From: Janthinobacterium sp. TND4EL3
GTDB lineage: Bacteria > Pseudomonadota > Gammaproteobacteria > Burkholderiales > Burkholderiaceae_D
Direction of reading: 5' to 3'
Assembly (NCBI RefSeq): GCF_900156175.1
Contig: NZ_FTMV01000018.1
Location: 62,001-126,000, forward strand
DNA: 64,000 bases
Shown here: in pieces, positions 43,477 through 51,238 of the stretch
How positions within the stretch are numbered: position 1 is the first letter of the stretch
Layout: the number at the start of each line of letters is the position of its first letter
Translations under genes and position numbers: made by a program
The notes under the pieces: model-generated
The model's database searches: none
Told to the model about the DNA's origin: nothing
The model's input: the letters and a program-made list of their open reading frames with translations, nothing else

Positions 43477-46400
43477 TCAGGCAGCCATTTCCTGGGGCTG
43501 GGTCGTTGCGTGGGCCATGGCGCGGCGCAGGAGGTCGGCCATGTCGCACTGGGCCTGGGCTTCCGCGGCAGGGGCTGCTGCTGCGGCGGCGGCCGGCGCG
43601 GCGGCGACGGTGGTCACCATGCCATCCTGGCCCAGCACCACATCGAGCGTGCTGTCGTCGCGCAGCAGGTCGGCCATGCTGGGCAGATGCACGCCGGCGG
43701 CGGCCGCATCCTTGGCGTCGACGTTGAAATACACGTCCGTCATGTCGACCGTCTTGCCGTCGGCCAGGGTGGCGCTGCTGCGCTCCAGGTGCAGATTGCT
43801 GTTCGCATCGAGGAAAGGCAGCTCCGTGTAGCTCACGGCCAGGCTGGCCACGCCGGCGTCGTGCAGGGACATCAGCTCACCATCGTCCGTGACGCCATTG
43901 CTGTTGGCGTCGCGCCAGATGCGCAGCTCGGCGAACTTGTCATCGTGCGCATCGACCACGCCGTCGTGGTTCGAGTCATAGCTGGACAGCTTGGCGAAGC
44001 CCGTGCCCTTCTCGTTGCCACCGAACAACTCGGAGATATTGTCGATCTTGCCATTGCCATTGCTGTCGATGGCCAGCAAGCCGTCGTGGGCCGAGACCCA
44101 GCCCGTCTGGATGGCGCTGCCCGTGCCCAGCAGGTCGAAGCTGCCGTGGAAGTCGGCGCGGGCGATCGTGTGCACGCCGTCGCCGTTGAGGTCGATGACG
44201 ATGGGCGTGATGGCCGCATCCCAGCTCATGTCGTTCTGGCCCGACGCCAGTTTCAATATGTCCGTGTAGACCACGTTGGCCGTCGTGCCATTGCTGTTGA
44301 CGTCCGAATCGATGTTGTCGTTCGTGCCAATGTTCTTCGCGCCCCAGCGCCACGTATCCATGGCGTAGCCGTCGTGATACACGCCCGACTTGTCGAACTT
44401 GAGCGAATAGCTGCCCGGGTCGAGGTTGCTGAACAGATAGTTGCCGTTGGCATTCGTGTAGGTCGTGGCCAGCAGCACGCCGCTGCCCGAGTACAGCTGC
44501 ACCTTGATGTTGGCGATGCCCGCCTCGTTGTAGTCCTGCACGCCGTCATGGTCGGCGTCGCGCCACACCTTGTCGCCCAGGCTGGCCTTGCGGTAGATGC
44601 CCGCATCCCAGCTCATGTCGTTCTGGCCGGCGGCCAGGTTGATCAGGGACGAGCGCCCCGTGCTGACATCGACGTCGGAATCGGCCGTATCGCTGCCCAG
44701 GTTGGCCTTGGTGTAATAAAAACCCGATGGACGGATGACTTCGACCTTGTAGCTGCCGGCCGCCAGTTCGCTGAACAGGTAGTTGCCGCTGGCATTCGTC
44801 GTCGTCGAGGCGATGACCACGTTGCTGGCGTTGAGCAGGTTGACCTTCACGCCCGCCACGCCCAGCTCGCCCGCATCCTGCACGCCGTTGTAGTTGTTGT
44901 CTTCCCACACGCGGTCGCCGATGGAGGCCGTGTTGAGCTTGACCAGGCCCGCATCCCAGTCCAGCTGCACGTCGCCCGATTTCAGCACGGCCATGGCGGT
45001 AGTCAGACCGGTGGCCGGATTGACGTCCGAATCCGTGGCGTAACCGCCGATATCGGCCTTGGTGAAGCCATAGCCGGCCGGCGGCACGAAGCCCAGGTAG
45101 TAGCTGCCAGGCACCAGGTTGCTGAACAGATAATTGCCGTTCGCATCCGTGGTGGCGCTGGCCACGACGGCGCCATTAGCGTTGTACAGGTTGACTTTCA
45201 CGCCGCCCATGCCCGTTTCGCCCGCATCCTGCGTGCCGTTGCCATTCGCATCGAACCACACGCGGTCGCCGATGGACGCCGTCTTGTACAGGCCGGCATC
45301 GAGGTCCTTGTAGTTCTGGCCGGCAACCACCGTTACCTGGCCGCTGTTGCCCAGCGTATTGATATCGCTGTCGAGCGCGTCGTTCCCGCCTGCATCCTTG
45401 ACGGTGCTCAAATAACCGGCTGGCGCGACGACGGCGATGGAATACGTGCCCGGATCGACATTGAAATTGTAATAGCCGGTGGCGTCCGTGACGGTCGAGC
45501 CGATCACGCTGCCAGCCACGTTCTTCAGCTGCACGGTGACACCGCCGATGCCGGACTCCCCCGCATCCTGGATGCCGTTAGCGTTGCTGTCATGCCACAC
45601 GCGGTCGCCCAAGGTGGCCGGCAAGGCCACGATGCCGGCATCCACGCTGTGGTTGCTGTCGCCCGAGGCCAGCAGCACTTGCGCCGTGCGGCCATCGGCA
45701 TTCGCGTCCGAGTCGCGCTGGTCGTCGCCGCCCTGGTCCTGGCCCGTGAAGGCGTAGCCGGCTGGCAAGGTGGTTTTATCGAATTGCACGCTGTAGGCGC
45801 CCGGTTTCAGATTCGTGAACAGGTAGTTGCCGTTCGCATCCGTCACCAAAGGGCTGCCGACGGCGTTGCCCGACGCGTCGAGCAAGGTCACTTTCACGCC
45901 GGCAGCGCCCGCTTCGCCCGCATCCTGCACGCCATTCTTGTTGGTATCAAACCAGACCCGGTCGCCCAGTTCGGCCGTGCGGTACAGGCCAGCGTCCAGG
46001 GTCAGGTTGGTCTCGCCCGGCGCCAGGGTCACGGGGGCCATCTTGCCGGCCGCATCGATGTTGCTGTCCTTGCCCGCGTCGCCGCCCTGGTTCGCTGCCG
46101 TCGGCACATAGCCGGCGGGCGCCACCACGGTCACGGAATACGTGCCCGGGTTGACGTCGAAGTGGTAGCCGCCGCTGGCGTCCGTCGTGGTGGAGGCGAC
46201 CACATTGCCGGCCGTATCCTTCAATTGCACGACCACATTGGCGATGCCCGCCTCGCCCGCGTCCTGCACGCCGTTGGCATTCCTGTCTTCCCATACGAAG
46301 TCGCCCAGCTGGGCCATCGGCACCTTGAAGGTCAGGTAATGGGGCGCCAGGCTCAGGTCTTGCGCATTGCAGCCGGCCGTGCCGCCGTCATCGCGCACCT

Positions 46401-46995
46401 TGAAACCGAGGTCGAAGTCGCCGGCCACCGTCTGGCTCGGCACGAAGACCAGGTGGCCCGCGCGGATGTCGTCGATCGACACTTCCGTGCCGACCGTCAC
46501 GGCCACGCCGTTGAGCAAGACCTGGCCCGCCGTGGTGGTATTCGTGATGACGATGGACTTGAAGCCGTCGTGTTCAACGTCGTCGTGGAAGCCGAAATCG
46601 CCTTCGCTGAGCACCACGCTGTTGCCATTGAGCAATGTAAACGTCTTGTCGGCCGCGTCGGGCGCGTCATTGACGGGGTCGATGATGACTTGCAGGCTCA
46701 GCTGGACGATATCGCCATTGCCCTTGTCGATCGTCACCTCGATGGTCGAGAAGCTGCCGTTGTAGTTGGCGGCCCAGTCGCCGGGACGCACGTACACGGT
46801 GTCCGTGTCGAGCATGCCGAACAGCGGCGTGTTGACGGTGGACTCCGTATCATCGGGCAAGAGCACGGTGAAATTCTTGATGTTCAGTTCGCCTTGCACC
46901 GAGTAGCCGGCCTGGATCAGCAGGTCGCGGATATCGAAATTCTTGCTGGTGTCTTCGCAGACATGGACCGTGGTCGACAGATTGTAGGTAGTCAT
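43477..46995 (-). CDS. Large SdrD-B repeat adhesin, probable type I secretion substrate
   Basis: A 1172-aa protein with no Sec signal peptide. Residues about 1-225 are cadherin/Ig-like (VIIDPVNDAPD). Six SdrD-B-like repeats follow, each opening with LGDxVWxDxNxNGxQDAGE and ending LDAGLY or similar. A calcium-binding C-terminal block typical of type I secreted proteins follows: IDLNGDGVHT, LLAIDSNGNGKID, DSNHDGVVDA and RDANSNGV. The end is Ala-rich with ADLLRRAMAH, which may hold the secretion signal. It lies upstream of the type I ABC/HlyD/TolC genes on the same strand, so I infer it is their cargo. Confidence 0.88.
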   Translation of the reverse strand: MTTYNLSTTVHVCEDTSKNFDIRDLLIQAGYSVQGELNIKNFTVLLPDDTESTVNTPLFGMLDTDTVYVRPGDWAANYNGSFSTIEVTIDKGNGDIVQLSLQVIIDPVNDAPDAADKTFTLLNGNSVVLSEGDFGFHDDVEHDGFKSIVITNTTTAGQVLLNGVAVTVGTEVSIDDIRAGHLVFVPSQTVAGDFDLGFKVRDDGGTAGCNAQDLSLAPHYLTFKVPMAQLGDFVWEDRNANGVQDAGEAGIANVVVQLKDTAGNVVASTTTDASGGYHFDVNPGTYSVTVVAPAGYVPTAANQGGDAGKDSNIDAAGKMAPVTLAPGETNLTLDAGLYRTAELGDRVWFDTNKNGVQDAGEAGAAGVKVTLLDASGNAVGSPLVTDANGNYLFTNLKPGAYSVQFDKTTLPAGYAFTGQDQGGDDQRDSDANADGRTAQVLLASGDSNHSVDAGIVALPATLGDRVWHDSNANGIQDAGESGIGGVTVQLKNVAGSVIGSTVTDATGYYNFNVDPGTYSIAVVAPAGYLSTVKDAGGNDALDSDINTLGNSGQVTVVAGQNYKDLDAGLYKTASIGDRVWFDANGNGTQDAGETGMGGVKVNLYNANGAVVASATTDANGNYLFSNLVPGSYYLGFVPPAGYGFTKADIGGYATDSDVNPATGLTTAMAVLKSGDVQLDWDAGLVKLNTASIGDRVWEDNNYNGVQDAGELGVAGVKVNLLNASNVVIASTTTNASGNYLFSELAAGSYKVEVIRPSGFYYTKANLGSDTADSDVDVSTGRSSLINLAAGQNDMSWDAGIYRKASLGDKVWRDADHDGVQDYNEAGIANIKVQLYSGSGVLLATTYTNANGNYLFSNLDPGSYSLKFDKSGVYHDGYAMDTWRWGAKNIGTNDNIDSDVNSNGTTANVVYTDILKLASGQNDMSWDAAITPIVIDLNGDGVHTIARADFHGSFDLLGTGSAIQTGWVSAHDGLLAIDSNGNGKIDNISELFGGNEKGTGFAKLSSYDSNHDGVVDAHDDKFAELRIWRDANSNGVTDDGELMSLHDAGVASLAVSYTELPFLDANSNLHLERSSATLADGKTVDMTDVYFNVDAKDAAAAGVHLPSMADLLRDDSTLDVVLGQDGMVTTVAAAPAAAAAAAPAAEAQAQCDMADLLRRAMAHATTQPQEMAA

Positions 46996-47419
46996 GCGGC
47001 CTCCTGACGGCAGGCCACGGCGGCGGCAGGAGCGGAAATACGGGGGGCCAGGGCGCGATCAGCCTGGCCGCGCAAAGCGGCGAATGTATACATAGTGGGC
47101 TTCCAAGAAGAGACTTGTTTAAAAAATGAAGCCGGCAGATCTTGTATACAAATTCGAGGGACACAGGAGCCAGACGACGCAACCACGCAGCAGGGGGTGA
47201 TTGTCTTTCTGATATTTTAGTTAGCTCAATTATATCCACTATCTTTTCAAAAGAGAATCATTTTCCAAAGATAAAGATAAAATTTCAATAATTAACATGT
47301 TTTATTGATACTTTTACCATGCAAAACGGCTGCCTTGCACTGAGCAATCTGTGGCGGCAATCATGGCGAAAACGCCTGCACCCTTCTCGCGCGCCGCCGC
47401 TATCGCCTACAATCTCGGG
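46996..47419. other. AT-rich divergent promoter region
   Basis: 424 bp between the adhesin start (minus) and the rpfE-type gene start (plus). The segment 47210-47330 is markedly AT-rich, with runs such as AAAGATAAAGATAAAA, unlike the GC-rich surroundings. No protein frame with family resemblance is present. Such AT-rich tracts often bind IHF or H-NS-like proteins; no specific operator could be picked out. Confidence 0.45.
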
Positions 47420-48472
47420 ATGAATCAACTTACCCTCGTCCTGCCCTTCGCCTTGCCCAATGCCGAACTGGCTGCCGACCTGCTCAAGGTCTTGCAGGCG
47501 CCCGCGCTGGCGGCGCTGCTGTCGCGCACCTCAACTTGCAATTTAGAAACTTTTGACAATGCCAGCCGCCTGCTGCCGCATGAAGCGTGGCTGGCGCACG
47601 CCTTGGGCCTGTCGCCCGCGCCCAACGGCGCTGCGGCGCAGGCAGGCTTTGCCGCCCAGGCCATGCACGGCTACGGCCTCGTGCCGGACCCGGGCGGGCG
47701 CTATTTCCTGCTGCATCCGGCCCACCTGGCCATTGCCCGCAGCCATATCAGCCTGGAAGAGTTGCGCCAGCTCAAGCTGAGCGAAGCGGAAAGCCGCGCC
47801 CTGTTCGACATCGCGGCCCCGTATTTCGACGAGATCGGCCAGCCGCTGTCATATGGCGACGCGGGTACCTGGTTCATGCGCGCCGATGGCTGGAGCGACT
47901 TGCAGTGCGCCTCGCCGGACGCCGCCACCACGCAAGACCTGTCCGTGTGGATGCCGGAAGGCGAGCACGCGCGCGCCGCGCGCCGCCTGCAAAACGAAGT
48001 GCAGATGCTGTGGCATGAACACCCCGTCAATGCGGCGCGCGAGGAACGGGGCTTGAAAGCCATCAATGCCTTCTGGCTCTGGGGCGACAGCCTGGCCACG
48101 GCGCAGCGCCCCGCCTGCGCCGCCCGCCTGCATACGGCAGACGCACCGGGCTGGCTGGCCGCGCTGGCGGAACCGGCGCGGCGCGATGCCAGTCCAAACA
48201 GTGTGCTGGCGGACCAATCGGACGCGATCATCGTGCCGGGCAGCCTGATCGAAGCGGCGCAGGCCCAGGAATGGGGCATGTGGCTGCAGCAGTTGCAAGC
48301 GCTGGAAGCGGACTGGTTCGCGCCCCTGCTGGCGGCACTGAAAGACGGCCGCCTGGACCGGCTGCGCCTGGTGCTCAGTCACCGCGACGCCTGGCTCGAT
48401 GTCACCACCAGCAAGCATGCGCAGCGCAAATTCTGGCGCGCAATGACCCTGAACAAGTTGAAAGCATCATGA
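47420..48472 (+). CDS. RpfE-type regulatory protein
   Basis: A 350-aa cytoplasmic protein of the type annotated in beta- and gammaproteobacteria as regulatory protein RpfE or phosphoglycerate-mutase-like. It is typically encoded directly upstream of recJ, as here. Recognisable segments are YFLLHPAHLAIARSHISL, EIGQPLSYGDAGTWFMRAD, LQNEVQMLWHEHPVN and GLKAINAFWLWGDS. Its stop overlaps the recJ start by 3 bases (ATGA). Its molecular function is not established. Confidence 0.82.
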   Translation: MNQLTLVLPFALPNAELAADLLKVLQAPALAALLSRTSTCNLETFDNASRLLPHEAWLAHALGLSPAPNGAAAQAGFAAQAMHGYGLVPDPGGRYFLLHPAHLAIARSHISLEELRQLKLSEAESRALFDIAAPYFDEIGQPLSYGDAGTWFMRADGWSDLQCASPDAATTQDLSVWMPEGEHARAARRLQNEVQMLWHEHPVNAAREERGLKAINAFWLWGDSLATAQRPACAARLHTADAPGWLAALAEPARRDASPNSVLADQSDAIIVPGSLIEAAQAQEWGMWLQQLQALEADWFAPLLAALKDGRLDRLRLVLSHRDAWLDVTTSKHAQRKFWRAMTLNKLKAS

Positions 48473-50169
48473 CCCGTACCCGCATCGCCACCCGCCCCTG
48501 CCCCTACCGCGAATCCGAATTGCTGCGCCAGGGCGGCATCCACCCCGTGCTGGCCCGCCTGTACGCATCGCGCGGCCTGTCCGACGCGAAAGAACTGTCG
48601 AGCGAACTGGCGGCCCTGATGCCGCCGTCCGGCCTGCTGCACATCGGCGCGGCCGGCGTCTTCCTGGCCGACGCCATTGCCGCCAAGAAACGCATGGTCA
48701 TCGTGGCCGACTACGATTGCGACGGCGCCACGGCCTGCGCCGTGGCCATACGCGGCTTGCGCGCCATGGGCGCCGACGTCGACTTCATCGTGCCCAACCG
48801 CTTCGAGTACGGCTACGGCCTGACGCCGGAAATCGTCGAACTGACGGCGCGCGAAAAGTCGCCCGACATCATCATCACCGTCGACAACGGCATCGCCAGC
48901 ATCGACGGCGTGGCCGAGGCGAACCGGCGCGGCATCCAGGTGGTCGTCACCGACCACCATTTGCCGGCCGACACCCTGCCCGACGCGGCCGTCATCGTCA
49001 ACCCGAACCAGCCCGCCTGCGGTTTTCCCAGCAAGCACCTGGCGGGCGTGGGCGTCGTGTTCTACGTGCTGCTGGCCCTGCGGGCCGAGCTGCGCCGGCG
49101 CGGTGTCTTTGATGCGCAAACGCAACCCAAGCTCGACAACCTGCTCGACCTGGTAGCGCTGGGCACGGTGGCCGACGTGGTGCGCCTCGATACGAACAAC
49201 CGCATCCTCGTCGCGCAAGGCCTCAAACGCATGCGCAAGGGCAATATGCACGCGGGCGTGGCGGCCCTGTTCCGCGTGGCGGGCCGCGAAGCGCGCAGCG
49301 CCACGCCGTTCGACCTGGGCTTTGCCCTGGGGCCGCGCCTGAATGCGGCCGGCCGCCTGCAGGACATGTCGCTGGGCATCGAATGCCTGATCACGGACGA
49401 CGAAGGCCGCGCCTGGGCGCTGGCGCAGCAATTGAACGACATCAACCTGAAGCGGCGCGAAATCGAGGCGGAAATGCAGGATACGGCCCTGCTGCACCTC
49501 GATGACTTCGAGCCGGCCAACAGCAGCACCATCAGCGTGTTTGACGCATCCTGGCACCAGGGCGTGATCGGCATCGTCGCTTCGCGCCTGAAGGAAAAAT
49601 TCTACCGCCCGACGATTACCTTTGCGCCGGGCGCGGACGGCTGGATCAAGGGCTCGGGCCGCTCGATTCCCGGTTTTCACTTGCGCGACGCCCTCGACCT
49701 CGTGTCGAAACGGGCGCCCAGCCTGATCGACAAGTTCGGCGGCCACGCCATGGCGGCGGGCCTGACCATCCGCGCCGACGCCTTCGACGCGTTTTCCCAG
49801 GCCTTCGAAGCCGTGGGCCAGGCCTGGCTCAGCGCCCAGCAGCTGGAACGGGTGGTGGAAACGGACGGCCCGCTGGAAGACGCGTATTACACGACGGCCT
49901 TCATCGAGCTGATGGATGGGCAAGTGTGGGGCCAGGGCTTCGCCCCGCCCGTCTTCTGCGACGAATTCCGCGTCGTCAGCCAGCGCATATTAAAAGAGCG
50001 CCATTTGAAACTGCTGCTGGAAAAGAACGGCGTGCGCTTCGATGCCATCTGGTTCGGCCACACGGACGCCCTGGGCGAGCGCACGCGGGTCGCCTTCCGG
50101 CTCGATGCGAATGAGTACAATGGCGCGACCAAGGTGCAGCTCATGGTGGAGCACGCCGAGCCTGCCTGA
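48469..50169 (+). CDS. recJ: Single-stranded-DNA-specific exonuclease RecJ
   Basis: A 566-aa RecJ, the 5'-3' single-strand exonuclease of RecF-pathway recombination and mismatch repair. The DHH-phosphoesterase motifs are intact: ADYDCDGATA (motif I), TVDNGIAS (motif II), VTDHHLPAD (motif III) and ALGTVADVVRLD (motif IV). The DHHA1 domain includes GSGRSIPGFHLRDAL and KFGGHAMAAGLTI, and an OB fold closes the protein. Length is standard. It is coupled to the upstream gene by ATGA overlap. Confidence 0.97.
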   Translation: MTRTRIATRPCPYRESELLRQGGIHPVLARLYASRGLSDAKELSSELAALMPPSGLLHIGAAGVFLADAIAAKKRMVIVADYDCDGATACAVAIRGLRAMGADVDFIVPNRFEYGYGLTPEIVELTAREKSPDIIITVDNGIASIDGVAEANRRGIQVVVTDHHLPADTLPDAAVIVNPNQPACGFPSKHLAGVGVVFYVLLALRAELRRRGVFDAQTQPKLDNLLDLVALGTVADVVRLDTNNRILVAQGLKRMRKGNMHAGVAALFRVAGREARSATPFDLGFALGPRLNAAGRLQDMSLGIECLITDDEGRAWALAQQLNDINLKRREIEAEMQDTALLHLDDFEPANSSTISVFDASWHQGVIGIVASRLKEKFYRPTITFAPGADGWIKGSGRSIPGFHLRDALDLVSKRAPSLIDKFGGHAMAAGLTIRADAFDAFSQAFEAVGQAWLSAQQLERVVETDGPLEDAYYTTAFIELMDGQVWGQGFAPPVFCDEFRVVSQRILKERHLKLLLEKNGVRFDAIWFGHTDALGERTRVAFRLDANEYNGATKVQLMVEHAEPA

Positions 50170-50170
50170 T

Positions 50171-50290
50171 GGTACCGGCCCAAACCTACTGCGCGTCGCG
50201 CTTTGCGGCCGGCGATGCTCACCGTGCCCTGGCACGGTTGCGCTTCTCGGCCGCAAATCACTGCCGCTCGCTACGGTTTGGTCAGGTACC
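50171..50290 (+). repeat. Structured intergenic repeat, copy 2 (nested hairpin)
   Basis: This element starts one base after the recJ stop and is in the same orientation as copy 1 at 119-234. Its stems are GGTACC with GGTACC (50171-50176/50285-50290), CCAAACC with GGTTTGG (50180-50186/50275-50281), TTTGCGGCC with GGCCGCAAA (50202-50210/50249-50257), and ACCGTGCC with GGCACGGT (50221-50228/50231-50238). The outer and apical stem sequences differ from copy 1 yet remain fully paired, so pairing itself seems to be conserved. Confidence 0.85.
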
Positions 50291-50388
50291 GTGAGCTTAA
50301 TGACCTTGCTGCAGTATCTCAAACTCCTGTGGAACAAAGTCATATCAAATCATGGCAATGCTCCCCCACCTGGAAGTTATCCAGCACC

Positions 50389-50799
50389 ATGCTGACCGGC
50401 CTGCACCACCTCACCCTGTCCGTACACGACCTAGATCGCAGCGTCGTCTTTTACCGCGATACGCTGGGCCTGCGCCTGCATGCGCGCTGGGACAGGGGCG
50501 CCTACCTGTCGGCCGGGGACCTGTGGCTGTGCCTATCGCTCGATGCGGGCGCGGCGATCAGCGCGGGCGGCTACACGCACTATGCCTTTTCCATTTCCCA
50601 GGACAACTATTCTGCCTTTGCGGCACGCCTGCGCACGGCTGGCGTGGCGGAATGGCAGCAAAACAGCAGCGCCGGCGATTCGCTGTACTTCCTCGACCCG
50701 GACGGCCACCAACTGGAAGCCCATGCGGGCAGCCTGGCGCAGCGGCTGGCAGCCTGCCGCGCGGCGCCATACCAGGGCATGGTGTTCGAGGACCGATAA
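50389..50799 (+). CDS. fosA: FosA-type fosfomycin resistance glutathione transferase
   Basis: A 136-aa vicinal-oxygen-chelate enzyme that would open the fosfomycin epoxide with glutathione. The metal ligands are visible: His in LHHLTLSV, His in YTHYAF and Glu in [23 protein letters not shown] and [10 protein letters not shown] are characteristic of FosA. Length matches FosA (about 135 aa). Chromosomal fosA genes are common in Gram-negative soil bacteria; resistance in this host is predicted, not shown. Confidence 0.88.
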   Translation: MLTGLHHLTLSVHDLDRSVVFYRDTLGLRLHARWDRGAYLSAGDLWLCLSLDAGAAISAGGYTHYAFSISQDNYSAFAARLRTAGVAEWQQNSSAGDSLYFLDPDGHQLEAHAGSLAQRLAACRAAPYQGMVFEDR

Positions 50800-51003
50800 G
50801 AAATCCAACAAATTCGTCAAATCCGGTATTTTCATTAAACAGAAAAAATATCATTTGCCGTTACGGGGATAAAACACCGTTACACACTGGTAAATCCCTG
50901 ACAAGCTTGCTGATAAGGCTAGATCAAGCTGACAAGATTGCCTTGGATACTGGCAAAATATGCGACAAATAAATGTACAAACGGAAATATTAATTGAAAA
51001 TAG

Positions 51004-51033
51004 TTAACACTTATTTGTCGTATTCGCTAAAAT
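51004..51033 (+). promoter_or_regulatory. Sigma-70-type promoter for the riboswitch-protease transcript
   Basis: TTAACA (51004-51009) and TAAAAT (51028-51033) are separated by 18 bp in an AT-rich stretch, about 30 bp before the riboswitch aptamer. Each box differs from consensus by one base. The preceding 50800-51003 contains no gene. Confidence 0.55.
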
Positions 51034-51061
51034 TGGCAAGGCATCAGGATATCTGTCGCGA

Positions 51062-51160
51062 TGCATGATCAATTTTGAGGGCAAACCCGTCGAAAGATGG
51101 GGACGCAAAGCCACCGGCCTACCGCGCGCAAGCGCCATGGCAGCGGGGCTGCCAATGCAG
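51062..51160 (+). ncRNA. Cyclic-di-GMP-I (GEMM) riboswitch
   Basis: The aptamer core GGGCAAACC..CGAAAG..GGGACGCAAAGCCACCGGCCT matches the class I c-di-GMP riboswitch almost base for base. The P1 stem is TGCAT (51062-51066) with ATGCA (51155-51159). The GAAA tetraloop is in CGAAAG. The P3 arm GGCAGCGGGGCTGCC carries the tetraloop-receptor side and shows compensatory changes relative to the Vibrio Vc2 aptamer. It sits about 80 nt before the S53 protease start codon. Downstream sequence GGCCCT (51210-51215) could pair with AGGGCC (51159-51164), a possible switching helix (inference). Confidence 0.92.
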
Positions 51161-51238
51161 GGCCGGGACCGCCAGCGCGGCGCCTAGCCGGAATGCATTG
51201 TCGAGATGTGGCCCTCGCCCAACTCGGAGAGCTTCGCC

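Noticed and set aside
43387-47007. A 1206-codon open frame on the + strand opposite the adhesin
   Set aside because: It mirrors the SdrD-B repeat periodicity of the real minus-strand gene and has no ribosome site or family features.
46850-47239. A 129-codon minus-strand frame at the adhesin 5' end
   Set aside because: It overlaps the adhesin start in another frame and extends through the AT-rich promoter region without family features.
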